A stretch of 53,540 nt of DNA from Treponema sp. (GTDB taxonomy: Bacteria > Spirochaetota > Spirochaetia > Treponematales > Treponemataceae), in assembly GCA_024402535.1 (NCBI GenBank), contig JAKSTN010000017.1:1-53540 (forward strand), in the 5' to 3' direction. Under the pieces are notes generated by a model. The model was given only the letters and a program-made list of their open reading frames with translations. It was not told where the DNA came from and ran no database searches. The stretch's first letter is position 1. Each line of letters opens with the position of its first letter. The position numbers were made by a program, and so were the translations under genes. Shown here piece after piece: positions 25,275 to 34,469 of the stretch.

Positions 25275-26690
25275 ATGACACACGCTCTTCTTATTTATAA
25301 TGCAATGCTGCTTGATGAAAGCACAGACACTCCGGGTGCAGTGCTTTCTGTAGACGGCAAGATTCGTTCCGTATTTAACGGCTATTTCACCAATGCAAAC
25401 ACAGTATCAAGTATGGCAAAGGCTGTTCTTCTTGAAGACGGCTATTCGGATGACTGTACTCTGGAACTTTTTGATGCCGCAGGTCTTACTCTGACTCCGG
25501 CTTTTATTGATATGCATGTTCACCTGCGTTACCCGGGACAGCCTCAGAAAGAGGATCTGGAAAGCGGAACTCACGCCTGTGCTTCGGGTGGTTTTGGAAC
25601 AATCTGCGCCATGCCTAATACAAGTCCTGTAGTTTCTTCAAAGGAACAGGCAGGCGCAATTATGAATGAAACAAAGCAGATTGGCTACACAAATGTGCTT
25701 CAGGTTGTAAGCATCACAAAAGATTTTGAAGGAAAAGATATCAGCCATATTGATGAACTTGATCCTGCCCGCACACCGGTAATTTCAGAAGACGGACGTG
25801 AAGTTGCTTCAAGTGAAGTAATGCTGAACGCCATGGAAAAAGCAGCAAAGAAAGGCCTTATTGTAGCCTGTCACTGTGAAGATCCTGAACTTGCCGCTAT
25901 GGCAAAGCCTTTCCGCCAGCACGGACTTAAAACTCTTAAAGAAAATAATATTCCTCTGGATCCACTTAAGATTCATGAAATAGGGGATGTTCCTTCTGAA
26001 GTTTCAGAAAGTATCCGTGATGACTTTATGAATGCAAATGAACTGCTTCGCACAGCCGAAGATTCTCTTACCCAGCGCAATATTGCCCTGGCAGAGCTGG
26101 CTCACGCAAAAGTACATCTGTGTCATGTTTCTACAGAACTTTCTATAGATTACGTTCGCCAGGCAAAGAAAAGGGGATACACTCAGGTTTCCTGCGAAGT
26201 AACACCTCACCATATATGTTGCAGCGCTTACGACTGGAAGGAAATGCTTGCTATCGTTAATCCTCCAATCCGTTCCATCGAAGACAATAAAGCAATTATC
26301 GAAGGCATCAAAGATGGAACCGTAGACTGTATTTCCACTGACCATGCTCCTCACACACAGGAAGACAAAGAAGGCGGAAGTCCAGGCTTTACAGGAATTG
26401 AACTTTCATACGCAGCCTGTCACACAGACCTGGTATGCACAAAACAGATTTCTGCAAAAAAACTTTCACAGCTTATGTCGGCAAATCCTGCCCGCATCAT
26501 GGGACTGAACAAAGGACTTCTCCGCCAGAATTACGATGCTGATTTCACTATTGTGGATCCTGAAATGCAGTGGAAAGTTGATCCAAGCCTTTTCTATTCG
26601 AAAGGAAAATGGACTCCGTTTACAGGCCGTGTTCTGACAGGTAAAGTTCGTGCTTTGTTCCTGAACGGCCGCATGGTTATAGAACAGTAG
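25275..26690 (+). CDS. pyrC: Dihydroorotase PyrC
   Basis: Catalyses ring closure of carbamoyl-aspartate to dihydroorotate, the third step of pyrimidine synthesis. The 471-residue type-I-like enzyme carries the metal-binding DMHVHLRYPGQP, the conserved GGFGTICAMPNTSP, CHCEDPELA, KVHLCHVSTELS and CISTDHAPHTQEDK, covering the zinc histidines and the catalytic Asp. It is some 40 residues longer than average, with additions near residues 170-240. No Shine-Dalgarno precedes it, so it is probably translated by coupling with pyrI (5-nt gap). BtuF follows after 9 nt, so pyrimidine and B12-transport genes appear to share a transcript. Confidence 0.95.
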   Translation: MTHALLIYNAMLLDESTDTPGAVLSVDGKIRSVFNGYFTNANTVSSMAKAVLLEDGYSDDCTLELFDAAGLTLTPAFIDMHVHLRYPGQPQKEDLESGTHACASGGFGTICAMPNTSPVVSSKEQAGAIMNETKQIGYTNVLQVVSITKDFEGKDISHIDELDPARTPVISEDGREVASSEVMLNAMEKAAKKGLIVACHCEDPELAAMAKPFRQHGLKTLKENNIPLDPLKIHEIGDVPSEVSESIRDDFMNANELLRTAEDSLTQRNIALAELAHAKVHLCHVSTELSIDYVRQAKKRGYTQVSCEVTPHHICCSAYDWKEMLAIVNPPIRSIEDNKAIIEGIKDGTVDCISTDHAPHTQEDKEGGSPGFTGIELSYAACHTDLVCTKQISAKKLSQLMSANPARIMGLNKGLLRQNYDADFTIVDPEMQWKVDPSLFYSKGKWTPFTGRVLTGKVRALFLNGRMVIEQ

Positions 26691-26699
26691 GGATTAAAT

Positions 26700-27512
26700 A
26701 TGAAGAAAATTATTCTTTTCCTGACTTGCTTTTTCATTGCGCTCGCTGCGTTTGCAGCAGACCGCATTGTTGTACTTTCTCCGTCAGGATGCGAAATTCT
26801 TTTTGCCATTGGGGCAGGAGACAAAATTGCGGCACGCACAGATTTCTGTAACTTTCCTGCTGAAGCAGAAGCTATAAAAAGCGTTGGCGGTTTTGACGGA
26901 AAAACTTTGAGCATTGAAACAATCGTTTCTTATGAACCGGACCTTGTTTACGGTTCAAAAGGAATGCATGACTTTCTAAAAGAAAGCTGCGATCAGTTTG
27001 GAATAGAACTTTATCTTTCTTCGGCCGATTCCGTTCAGGGCGTTTTTGATGAAATCATTTTTATGGGAACAAAAACGGGCTGTGAAAAAAATGCAGAAAA
27101 ACTTGTTTCAGAAATGAAAGCAGGTTTTGAAAAAATCCAGAAAAAGACAGCAAAACTCTCTGATAAAAAACGTAAATCAGTTTACTGGGAAACCTGGAAT
27201 GCTCCTTTCATGAGTGTTGGAAAAACTTCTTTCATTAATGAACTTATTACTGTAAGCGGCGGGAAAAATATTTTTGCCGATATTGCAGATCAGGCTTATC
27301 CTATGGTAAGCGAAGAATCAATTCTTGCAAGGAATCCTCAGGTAATCATTCTTCCTTTTGGCGACATTTCCGAAGTTTCGAACCGTAACGGATGGCAGTA
27401 TCTTTCTGCTGTGAAAAATAAAAAAATCTATAATGTAAATGATGATATTTTCAGCCGTCCTGGACCACGTATCCTTGAAGCGGCTGAGACTCTTCAGGAA
27501 CTTTTAAAATAG
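26700..27512 (+). CDS. btuF: BtuF-like periplasmic cobalamin-binding protein
   Basis: A 270-residue periplasmic binding protein with a normal signal peptide (MKKIILFLTCFFIALAAFA, no lipobox). The two-lobed helical-backbone fold of the BtuF/FhuD family is indicated by IVVLSPSGCEILFAIGAGDKIAARTDFCNFP, IVSYEPDLVYGSKG and ILARNPQVIILPFGD. Neighbouring permease and ATPase genes and the following B12-dependent methionine genes favour cobalamin as ligand; a haem or siderophore would be the alternative. No riboswitch precedes it. Confidence 0.85.
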   Translation: MKKIILFLTCFFIALAAFAADRIVVLSPSGCEILFAIGAGDKIAARTDFCNFPAEAEAIKSVGGFDGKTLSIETIVSYEPDLVYGSKGMHDFLKESCDQFGIELYLSSADSVQGVFDEIIFMGTKTGCEKNAEKLVSEMKAGFEKIQKKTAKLSDKKRKSVYWETWNAPFMSVGKTSFINELITVSGGKNIFADIADQAYPMVSEESILARNPQVIILPFGDISEVSNRNGWQYLSAVKNKKIYNVNDDIFSRPGPRILEAAETLQELLK

Positions 27513-27514
27513 AA

Positions 27515-28480
27515 ATGAAAAAACAAAGCAGAACATTTTTAAAAATCCTCATACTGGTTTTCGTTCTGCTTTTGGCTTTCGCGGCAAGTCTTTTCTTTGG
27601 CGCAGAAAAACCTTCTTTGTTTTTAATCAAATATTTAAGACTTCCCCGTTCAGTTCTGGTTCTTTTGTCGGGCGCTCTTCTTGCTGCAAGCGGTGCTGTG
27701 TTCCAGATGTTCTTTAGAAATCCTTTGGCAGAACCGGGGCTTTTAGGCATTTCTTCCGGGGCAACTTTAGGCGCCGTTTGTTCAGCCTGCCTTGGCAGTT
27801 TTTCGTTTCTTGGCGGCTTTGTCTCGTCCATAAACCTTGCAGCCTTTCTCGGCGCCTTTTTAAGCGGACTTGTTCTGGCCTTTATTTCTTCTTCCGGCCG
27901 CCGCATCAGCACAGTAGTGCTTCTTCTTTGCGGAACCGCCCTTGGTATATTTTATTCGTCTGTTTCAAGCATGATTATGCTCATGCACAACAAGGAACTT
28001 TATGGCATTTATTCCTGGCTTCTTGGAAGTTTTAACGGGCGGGGATTAAACGAACTGAAGTTTGTGAGTATTCCGGCCGTTTTTGCATTTGTTTTAATTG
28101 CGCTTATATTGAATCCGCTGGACGTTCTGAACGGCGGAGAAGAAAACGCCCGAAATCTTGGAGTGAATGTTACGCTACTCAGGCTTTTTGTGATTGGGGC
28201 GGGAAGCCTTGCCGTAAGTGTTGCTGTGTGTGCCGGGGGAACAATCAGCTTTGTTGGGCTTATAGCTCCTCATATTATGCGGCGCATTTTCTCTTCAAAA
28301 AGTAAAATTTTAGTGTGGACCTCAGCCTTGGGGGGAGCGGCTCTTCTTCTTGCCGCTGATACAGTTGCCCGCGTTGTAATGAAACCTGGTGAACTTCCAT
28401 GCGGCATACTTACGTCGTTCATTGGAGTTCCATTTTTTATCATGCTGATTTTCCAGAAGAAAGGAGGGCGCAGTGAATAA
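27515..28480 (+). CDS. btuC: BtuC-like ABC transporter permease (FecCD family)
   Basis: A 321-residue inner-membrane permease with about nine or ten helices. Family hallmarks are RLPRSVLVLLSGALLAASG (R-L-P-R), FRNPLAEPGLLGISSGA (N-P-L-A-x-P-x-x-L-G) and GTISFVGLIAPHIMR, with a C-terminal GELPCGILTSFIGVPFFI. These are shared by B12, haem and Fe-siderophore permeases. It begins 2 nt after BtuF and overlaps the ATPase gene by 8 nt, so translation is coupled. Confidence 0.9.
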   Translation: MKKQSRTFLKILILVFVLLLAFAASLFFGAEKPSLFLIKYLRLPRSVLVLLSGALLAASGAVFQMFFRNPLAEPGLLGISSGATLGAVCSACLGSFSFLGGFVSSINLAAFLGAFLSGLVLAFISSSGRRISTVVLLLCGTALGIFYSSVSSMIMLMHNKELYGIYSWLLGSFNGRGLNELKFVSIPAVFAFVLIALILNPLDVLNGGEENARNLGVNVTLLRLFVIGAGSLAVSVAVCAGGTISFVGLIAPHIMRRIFSSKSKILVWTSALGGAALLLAADTVARVVMKPGELPCGILTSFIGVPFFIMLIFQKKGGRSE

Positions 28481-29210
28481 ACTTATCCTCCAGAACTATT
28501 TTTTTGAATACTCAAAAAATAAAAAAGTTCTTTCTGATATTTCATTTACACTTGAACCTGGCGATTTTGTTTGCCTCTGCGGGCCAAACGGAGCGGGAAA
28601 ATCAACTTTGCTTCACGCCCTTGCCGAATCTGCAGAAATAAAAAATCTAAAAGAGCGGGCCCGCCAGGTTTCATTCCTTACACAAAATGAAAATCCCCTT
28701 TGGGATTATTCTGTGTTCGATACAGTGCTCAGTGGTCGTTTCTGTTATACAGGAAAGTTTGGAAATTACACAAAGGAAGATTATAAAATCGCAGAAGAGA
28801 TCATAAAAGATTTTGGACTCCAGAAACTTTCAGAAAAGTCTGTGCACCAGATTTCCGGCGGCGAATTCCAGAAAGTGCGGCTTGCCCGCAGCTTTGCTCA
28901 AGGAACGCAGTTTCTTCTTTTAGATGAGCCTCTGGCATCTCTTGACTTTGTGGCGGCAGAAAGTTTAATGAATCTTCTGAAGGAAAAATGTTCCGAACAG
29001 AAAAAAGCGGTTCTTATCTCAATTCATGATATAAATACTGCCGCCCGTTTTGCAGACAAAGTTGTGCTTCTTGGAAAGTCTCATGGAGAAAGTCAGCTTT
29101 GTTTCCAGGGAAACGTTCACCAGGTGTTCACTTCTGAAAACCTTTCTGCAGTTTATAAAACAGAAGTAAAGGTGTGGGAACATCCTGAACTAAAAGTTCC
29201 CCAGATTTAG
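28473..29210 (+). CDS. btuD: BtuD-like ABC transporter ATP-binding protein
   Basis: A 245-residue ATPase starting at GTG 28473 with AAAGGAGGG upstream. Walker A is CGPNGAGKST (about residues 33-42), the signature is ISGGEFQKVRLARSFA, Walker B is FLLLDEPLASLDF and the switch histidine is in ISIHDINTAA. The short Q-loop region QNENPLWD fits FecE/BtuD ATPases. It overlaps the permease end. Last gene of the pyrI-pyrC-btuFCD string. Confidence 0.93.
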   Translation: MNKLILQNYFFEYSKNKKVLSDISFTLEPGDFVCLCGPNGAGKSTLLHALAESAEIKNLKERARQVSFLTQNENPLWDYSVFDTVLSGRFCYTGKFGNYTKEDYKIAEEIIKDFGLQKLSEKSVHQISGGEFQKVRLARSFAQGTQFLLLDEPLASLDFVAAESLMNLLKEKCSEQKKAVLISIHDINTAARFADKVVLLGKSHGESQLCFQGNVHQVFTSENLSAVYKTEVKVWEHPELKVPQI

Positions 29211-29288
29211 GTGTTATAAGTATTTCCTATACTTCATCATAAATATAATCGAATAGATTATACCCTTAATTTCCGCTAAACTCTCACT

Positions 29289-30140
29289 ATGAGCAAGACA
29301 ATTTTTTCTATGGAAGTTTTCCCTCCTAAAAAAGACGGAAATATTGAAACAGTTTATAACACACTGGATGAACTTAAAGAACTGAAGCCCGATTTTATTA
29401 GTGTTACTTACGGAGCTGGTGGCTCTTCAAACTGCGAAAATACATTGAATATTGCACGCCGTATAAATGACGTCTGCGGAACAGAAAGTGTAGTTCATCT
29501 TCCTGGAATAAATATGACAAAAGATCAGGTTTCTTCTGTGTTAGCACAGTTTAAAGAAGCCGGTGTAAAAAATATCCTGGCTCTTCGCGGAGACCGTGTG
29601 GAAGGCGTTCCTGCCGGCGGCGAATTTAATCAGGCCGACCAGCTTATCCGTTTTATTAAAGACTGGGATAAAGACAATCAGTTTAAAATTTACGCCGCCT
29701 GCTATCCTGAACTGCATCCTGAATCAAAAGATATTTTTCAGGATATTCGTGCCCTTAAAAGCAAGGAAGATTCCGGTGCAAGTTATTTCTTAAGCCAGTT
29801 GTTTTTTGATAATGACAAATATTACCGCTTCGTAGAACGGGCTCGTCTTGCAGGCGTTAAGTCTCCTTTGGAAGCGGGCATTATGCCAGTTACAAACAAG
29901 AAGGGAATTGAACGCATGGTGGCTCTGACTAATGCAGAACTTCCCAAAAAGTTCACTCGTATGATGGAACGCTTTGGCGATTCTGCAGAAGCTATTCGTG
30001 ATGCGGGCATTGCTTATGCCATCGACCAGATTGTTGACCTTGTGACAAACGGCGTTGAAGGCATTCACCTTTATACAATGAACAATCCGTATATTGCAAA
30101 AAAAATCAACGAGGCAACAAGAAGTCTTTTTGAAGTGTAG
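29289..30140 (+). CDS. metF: 5,10-methylenetetrahydrofolate reductase MetF
   Basis: Makes 5-methyl-tetrahydrofolate, the methyl donor for MetH two genes downstream. The 283-residue flavoprotein barrel has the opening TIFSMEVFPPKKDGNIE, FISVTYGAGGSS, VHLPGINMTKDQV and ILALRGDR, which form the folate/FAD pocket, with a late FFDNDKYYRFVERARLAGV and GIMPVTN. Length and motifs are typical. A 78-nt gap upstream holds TATAAT at 29244-29249, so it probably has its own promoter. Confidence 0.95.
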   Translation: MSKTIFSMEVFPPKKDGNIETVYNTLDELKELKPDFISVTYGAGGSSNCENTLNIARRINDVCGTESVVHLPGINMTKDQVSSVLAQFKEAGVKNILALRGDRVEGVPAGGEFNQADQLIRFIKDWDKDNQFKIYAACYPELHPESKDIFQDIRALKSKEDSGASYFLSQLFFDNDKYYRFVERARLAGVKSPLEAGIMPVTNKKGIERMVALTNAELPKKFTRMMERFGDSAEAIRDAGIAYAIDQIVDLVTNGVEGIHLYTMNNPYIAKKINEATRSLFEV

Positions 30141-30245
30141 TGAAAGGGGGAAGTCTCCCCCTGCGCGCCAGCCTAAAGTCTGTCGCTACCCCTTCGCCTA
30201 GGGGGACGGTGTTACCACCTTTCCCCCTAAGACCCCCTGAATCTC
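30141..30245. repeat. GC-rich hairpin region between metF and the MetH activation gene
   Basis: AGGGGGA (30145-30151) pairs with TCCCCCT (30156-30162), and TAGGGGG (30199-30205) pairs with CCCCCTA (30223-30229) around an inner GGTG/CACC stem. The C/G-rich arms are unlike the AT-rich genes. No T-run follows either stem, so read-through is possible. The same class of arms occurs at 6521-6536. Confidence 0.55.
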
Positions 30246-30851
30246 ATGAACCGTTTTTATAAATTAGAAGCAACAGATATTCAAGCCTCAAAGAAAGAAG
30301 TAATCCGGTACCTGGGTTACCGTGCGCTTCACCAGCCCGATGAAGTTGTGGATAAAATGATAGACCAGAGCATTACGGAGCTTCAGAAAGTTTTGCGACC
30401 AAATCTAGTATGGGATGAATATGATCTGACTGTTTCTGGAAATTGCTGCAATGTTAGTGGAACAGAAATTAAAAGTGAACAGCTTGCAAAGAATCTGAAA
30501 GGCTGCAGTTCTGTTATTCTGTTTGCTGGAACTTTGGGAAGTGAAGTAGATAAATTTATAAGAACAACAGGTTTTACAGATTCTGCAAAGGCCTGCGTTC
30601 TTCAGGCAACCGGCGCAATGTTCATTGAAGAATTTGTAAACCGGTTCAACAAAAAAATTGAAGATGAAAAAAAGGCAGAAGGTCTTGTATGTCACAAGCG
30701 TTATAGTCCAGGCTATGGAGACCTTCCGTTAGAAACTCAGAAACTGTTTTTCAGTTTTCTGAATTGCAGTAAAATTGGACTTACTTTAATGGACACTTTG
30801 ATTATGGCACCAGAAAAAAGTGTAACCGCGTTTATAGGAATAGAAAAATGA
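30246..30851 (+). CDS. Methionine synthase reactivation domain protein (separately encoded MetH C-terminal domain)
   Basis: The 201-residue protein corresponds to the AdoMet-binding activation domain that is normally the C-terminus of MetH, which re-methylates oxidised B12. Typical features are EVIRYLGYRALHQPDEVV near the start, ILFAGTLGSEVDKF in the middle and HKRYSPGYGDLPLETQK, the conserved R-x-S-x-G-Y-x-D motif that binds AdoMet. There is no Shine-Dalgarno at ATG 30246. It overlaps metH by 4 nt (ATGA), so the two products are made together in equal amounts. Confidence 0.88.
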   Translation: MNRFYKLEATDIQASKKEVIRYLGYRALHQPDEVVDKMIDQSITELQKVLRPNLVWDEYDLTVSGNCCNVSGTEIKSEQLAKNLKGCSSVILFAGTLGSEVDKFIRTTGFTDSAKACVLQATGAMFIEEFVNRFNKKIEDEKKAEGLVCHKRYSPGYGDLPLETQKLFFSFLNCSKIGLTLMDTLIMAPEKSVTAFIGIEK

Positions 30852-33355
30852 AAAAGCTTAATGAAATACTTGGAAAACAATTTCTTTTTTTAGACGGAGG
30901 TACTGGTTCTGTTCTTCAGGCACAGGGCTTAAAACCTGGTGAACTTCCGGAACGCTGGAATCTTGAACATGCCGATAAAATTGTCGCTCTTCATTATAAC
31001 TATTATGCAAGCGGTTCAAATATTGTCTGCACAAATACATTCGGCGCCTACGAAGGAAAATTCAGTGATGATGAACTGAAAGCTATTATTCCTGCCGCAA
31101 TAAAAAATGCAAACAAAGCAAAAAAAGATTTTCTAAAAACTTTGTCTCCTGAAGAAGCCGAAGAACATCCCTGCTTTGTGGCTTATGACGTTGGCCCTTG
31201 CGGTAAACTTTTGAAGCCTATGGGCGACCTGGACTTTGAAGACGCCGTTTCACTTTTCAAAAAATCCATTTCCATTGCTCTTGAAAATAAAGGTGTAGAT
31301 GCTGTAATCATCGAAACCATGAACGATGCTTACGAAACAAAAGCTGCTGTTATTGCGGCAAAGGAAGCTATGGAAGATTCCGGTAAAAAGCTTCCTGTTC
31401 TTGTTACAAACGTTTATGACAAATCTTCTCGTCTTTTGACAGGCGCAACTCCTGAAGTAATGGTTTCGATTCTTGAAGGACTTGGAGTTTCTGCTCTTGG
31501 TTTGAACTGTGGCCTTGGTCCTGCGGACCTTACAGATGCTGTAAGCCGCCTTATTAAAAATACATCTGTTCCTGTAATCATTAAACCTAATGCAGGTCTT
31601 CCTGAAGTAGTTGGCGGAAAAACAGTTTACAATGTTGGTCCTAACGCATTCACAAGTCAGATGAAAAAGTTTGCAAAAGAAGGGGCCCTTATTTTCGGTG
31701 GCTGCTGCGGAACAACGCCTGCCCACATTGCAAAACTTTCATCAGAAATCAAAAAAATGGATCCTGTTGAAGTAACAGAAAAAAATGACACAACAATTTC
31801 GTCATATACAAAAAGAGTTCAGATCAAAATTGGAACAAAGCCTGTAATTATCGGAGAACGAATTAACCCGACAGGTAAGAAAAAGTTCAAGGAAGCTTTG
31901 CGTAATAATGACATTCCTTATATCATTCAGCAGGGCCTTGAACAGATAAGCGCCGGAAGCCATGTTCTTGATGTAAACGTCGGCCTTCCTGAAATCGATG
32001 AAAAAGAAATGATGGTTCGCGTAATGGGCGAACTTCAGAGTGTAACGGATATTCCTCTTCAGATTGATACTTCATCTCCTGATGTCATGGAAGCAGCTCT
32101 CCGCCGTTACAACGGCAAGGCACTTGTAAACTCCGTAAATGGAAAACGTGAAGTAATGGATGCTGTTTTCCCTCTGGTAAAAAAATACGGCGGCGTTGTA
32201 GTTGCCCTTACTCTTGATGAAAGCGGCATTCCGGAAACCAGTGCCGGCCGCATGAAGATCGTAAACAAAATTCTTAAACGCGCTGAATATTACGGCATTT
32301 CAAAAAAGAACATTCTTATAGATGCCCTTACAATGTCTGTCAGCTCTGATACAAATGCTGCCCTTGCGACTCTTGAGACTGTAAAACAGGTGACTTCTAT
32401 GGGCGTTGGAACTGTTCTTGGAGTTTCAAATATTTCATTCGGGCTTCCAAACCGTGAATTTGTAACAGGCGCTTTTTTCATTCTTGCCATGGAAAACGGT
32501 CTTACTTCGGCAATTATTAATCCTCTGGCTCTGGAAATAAAAAAGGCCTATCATTCTTTCTGTCTTCTTAAAGGTTATGACAAGGACTGTCTTGAATATA
32601 TCGATTTTGCACAAAAAGTAACTGTTGCAGCTCCTGTGACTGGAACTGCAGCGGGAAGCGGGGCTCCAGCGGGGGCAGGCGCTGGAGCTGGTGGAAGTGT
32701 CGCAGGCAGCGGAGCAAATGCAGAAAGTGTTCATCCTTTGAGTAATGCTGTTATCCGGGGACTTAAGGATGAAGCTGCAAAAATCACTACAGAACTTTTA
32801 CAGAAAGAAGAAGCGGTAAAGATTATCAATGACTATCTTATTCCAGGCCTTGATGTGGTTGGAAAAGGCTTTGAAAAGAAAACCGTTTTTCTTCCTCAGC
32901 TTTTAATGTCGGCAGAAGCGGCAAAATCTGCTTTTGAAGTTATTAAGGAATATCTTTCTAAAACAGGGAAAAAGGGGGAACCAAAAGGAAAAGTGGTTAT
33001 AGCTACTGTTCACGGAGATATTCACGATATCGGAAAAAACATTGTAAAAGTTCTTCTTGAAAATTATGACTTTGAAGTTATTGATTTAGGAAAAGATGTT
33101 CCGGCTGAAAAAGTGCTGGAAGCCGTTTTGAAAGATGATGTAAAACTTGTAGGGCTTTCTGCTTTAATGACAACAACTGTTCCGGCAATGAAAGAAACTA
33201 TAGAACTGCTCCATAAAAAAGCCCCTGGCTGTAAGACAGTGGTAGGGGGAGCCGTTCTGACACAGGAATACGCTGATATGATCGGCGCTGATAAATATGC
33301 TAAAGACGCTCTTGATACAGTGCATTATGCACAGGAAGTTTTTGGTGTAAAGTAG
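30848..33355 (+). CDS. metH: Cobalamin-dependent methionine synthase MetH (without activation domain)
   Basis: Transfers methyl from methyl-tetrahydrofolate through B12 to homocysteine. The 835-residue protein has the homocysteine domain (about 1-300; zinc cysteines in GLNCGLG and FGGCCGTTPAH), the pterin domain (about 325-590; IIGERINPTGKKKF, VLDVNVGLPEID) and the B12 cap plus binding domain (about 640-835; TVHGDIHDIGKN with the cobalt-ligating His, then VVGGAVLTQEYADMIGA). Between the pterin and B12 parts lies a Gly/Ala/Ser-rich stretch (about 596-628) not usual for this enzyme. The activation domain is a separate upstream gene. It belongs to a metF, activation-domain, metH series. Confidence 0.96.
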   Translation: MKKLNEILGKQFLFLDGGTGSVLQAQGLKPGELPERWNLEHADKIVALHYNYYASGSNIVCTNTFGAYEGKFSDDELKAIIPAAIKNANKAKKDFLKTLSPEEAEEHPCFVAYDVGPCGKLLKPMGDLDFEDAVSLFKKSISIALENKGVDAVIIETMNDAYETKAAVIAAKEAMEDSGKKLPVLVTNVYDKSSRLLTGATPEVMVSILEGLGVSALGLNCGLGPADLTDAVSRLIKNTSVPVIIKPNAGLPEVVGGKTVYNVGPNAFTSQMKKFAKEGALIFGGCCGTTPAHIAKLSSEIKKMDPVEVTEKNDTTISSYTKRVQIKIGTKPVIIGERINPTGKKKFKEALRNNDIPYIIQQGLEQISAGSHVLDVNVGLPEIDEKEMMVRVMGELQSVTDIPLQIDTSSPDVMEAALRRYNGKALVNSVNGKREVMDAVFPLVKKYGGVVVALTLDESGIPETSAGRMKIVNKILKRAEYYGISKKNILIDALTMSVSSDTNAALATLETVKQVTSMGVGTVLGVSNISFGLPNREFVTGAFFILAMENGLTSAIINPLALEIKKAYHSFCLLKGYDKDCLEYIDFAQKVTVAAPVTGTAAGSGAPAGAGAGAGGSVAGSGANAESVHPLSNAVIRGLKDEAAKITTELLQKEEAVKIINDYLIPGLDVVGKGFEKKTVFLPQLLMSAEAAKSAFEVIKEYLSKTGKKGEPKGKVVIATVHGDIHDIGKNIVKVLLENYDFEVIDLGKDVPAEKVLEAVLKDDVKLVGLSALMTTTVPAMKETIELLHKKAPGCKTVVGGAVLTQEYADMIGADKYAKDALDTVHYAQEVFGVK

Positions 33356-33373
33356 GAAACTTTTTAAGTTTTC

Positions 33374-33382
33374 TGTTATAAT
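33374..33382 (+). promoter_or_regulatory. Promoter of the cobalamin-regulated transcript
   Basis: TGTTATAAT is a perfect extended -10, placing +1 near 33389, just before the riboswitch begins. No good -35 is visible, as is usual for extended -10 promoters. Confidence 0.6.
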
Positions 33383-33393
33383 CCTAGCAATTT

Positions 33394-33567
33394 AGTCGGC
33401 ATTTCAATGGAACCGTGTGAGATTCACGGGCTGGGTGCGCAACTGTAAGAACCTGCAGTTTTATACTGCGGGAAGGAAACTGGCTTTAATGCCGGTCACT
33501 GGTGTGATTTTATCATGCCGGGAAGACGTTTTCTTCTGGTTCAAGTCAGGAAACTTTGGTGCAGACT
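33394..33567 (+). ncRNA. Cobalamin riboswitch (adenosylcobalamin type)
   Basis: The order of conserved blocks matches the B12 aptamer: GGAACCGTGTGAGATTCACG (33410-33429), then GGGTGCGCAACTGTAA (33434-33449), later GGTCACTGG (33494-33502), GGGAAG (33520-33525) and the B12-box AAGTCAGGAAA (33543-33553). Flanking AGTC (33394-33397) and GACT (33564-33567) close the first stem. About 95 nt separate it from the start codon at 33663. There, GGAGTT (33570-33575) can pair with AACTCC (33590-33595), followed by no T-run, so control is more likely at translation than termination. It governs the lipoprotein and the TonB-type receptor downstream. Confidence 0.88.
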
Positions 33568-33662
33568 GTGGAGTTTTTTGTTTTCGGAGAACTCCCGTGC
33601 GTTCCGTATGGAGGCGCAATCAATTTTGGGAATCTACGCAGGCCCTGGATTCCGGAGTATAT

Positions 33663-34469
33663 ATGTTTATCAAAAAATCTTCTCTTGGTCGTGCAGTTCT
33701 CTTTACTGCATTGGTGTCGTTCCTTTCATTCGGATTCATTTCCTGTCAGCCTGAAACTGAAATCAAGTATGTTGATAAAGAAGTTGAAAAACTGGTAGAA
33801 AAAGAAGTTGAAAAGCTTGTTGAGAAAAATATTGAATATGTAGTTCCTGGTGCTATATATAATTTGACAGAAAACGATCCTATTTGCGGGGATTTTACCG
33901 GAAATATGGGGGATATGTTCTTCCATACTGATGTCGCTTTTGCAACAGCTTGTTCAGCCACAAATATTGCAGATGTAACTGGAAAAGATGAGAATTCATA
34001 TTTTACTTTTTCTGTATTAGATTGGAATACCTTCGATTATGTAGATACATATTTTGAAAAAGACAGCAATCCTGTTTATGTTATTTATAATAAATTTGAT
34101 GACAGTGAAGAAGCAGATATTCATTCCGGTGTAATTATTTTCAAAGCAAAATATTCTCCAAATGGAAGTCCAAAAACTGGTTGCTATTACGGAGTAAAAT
34201 TCCAGTTCCTTGAAGCAGAACATAAAGTTCCTGAAACTCGTACAAAGAATACTGTTTATACAAATGATCTGTATATTGAAGGTGGTTACAATGGTGAAGA
34301 TATAGAATATGATGCAAGTTATAATATTACTGGTTATAAAGAAGGTGGTTACAATACAGTAACTGACCTTGCAACTGCTGTAGAAATGTTCGCCTTTGAT
34401 AACACAGCTTATTATTCAATTGGTTCCTGGTGCTGGGACTATTCTGGCGCAACTCGCGTAACAGAATAA
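33663..34469 (+). CDS. Cobalamin-riboswitch-controlled lipoprotein of unknown family
   Basis: ATG 33663 is chosen over the longer frame because GGAG lies 5 nt upstream and the region before it is the riboswitch. The 268-residue product has a lipoprotein signal (FGFISC) then a heptad-like VEKLVEKEVEKLVEK segment, probably a short coiled-coil spacer. The mature domain is rich in Asp, Tyr and Phe, beta-type, with repeated YNGEDIEYD / EGGYN stretches. I do not recognise a family. It precedes a BtuB-like receptor by 14 nt, so it may capture cobalamin or a cobinamide at the surface and hand it over, much as surface lipoproteins help BtuB in other bacteria; this is inferred. Confidence 0.65.
   Translation: MFIKKSSLGRAVLFTALVSFLSFGFISCQPETEIKYVDKEVEKLVEKEVEKLVEKNIEYVVPGAIYNLTENDPICGDFTGNMGDMFFHTDVAFATACSATNIADVTGKDENSYFTFSVLDWNTFDYVDTYFEKDSNPVYVIYNKFDDSEEADIHSGVIIFKAKYSPNGSPKTGCYYGVKFQFLEAEHKVPETRTKNTVYTNDLYIEGGYNGEDIEYDASYNITGYKEGGYNTVTDLATAVEMFAFDNTAYYSIGSWCWDYSGATRVTE

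Noticed and set aside
29211..29288. Hairpin AAGTAT/ATACTT after btuD as a terminator
   Set aside because: Only six AT-rich pairs and no T-run follow, so termination is unlikely.
33417..33662. In-frame N-terminal extension of the cobalamin-regulated lipoprotein
   Set aside because: This stretch is the riboswitch. The true start is ATG 33663 with GGAG upstream and a lipoprotein signal directly after.
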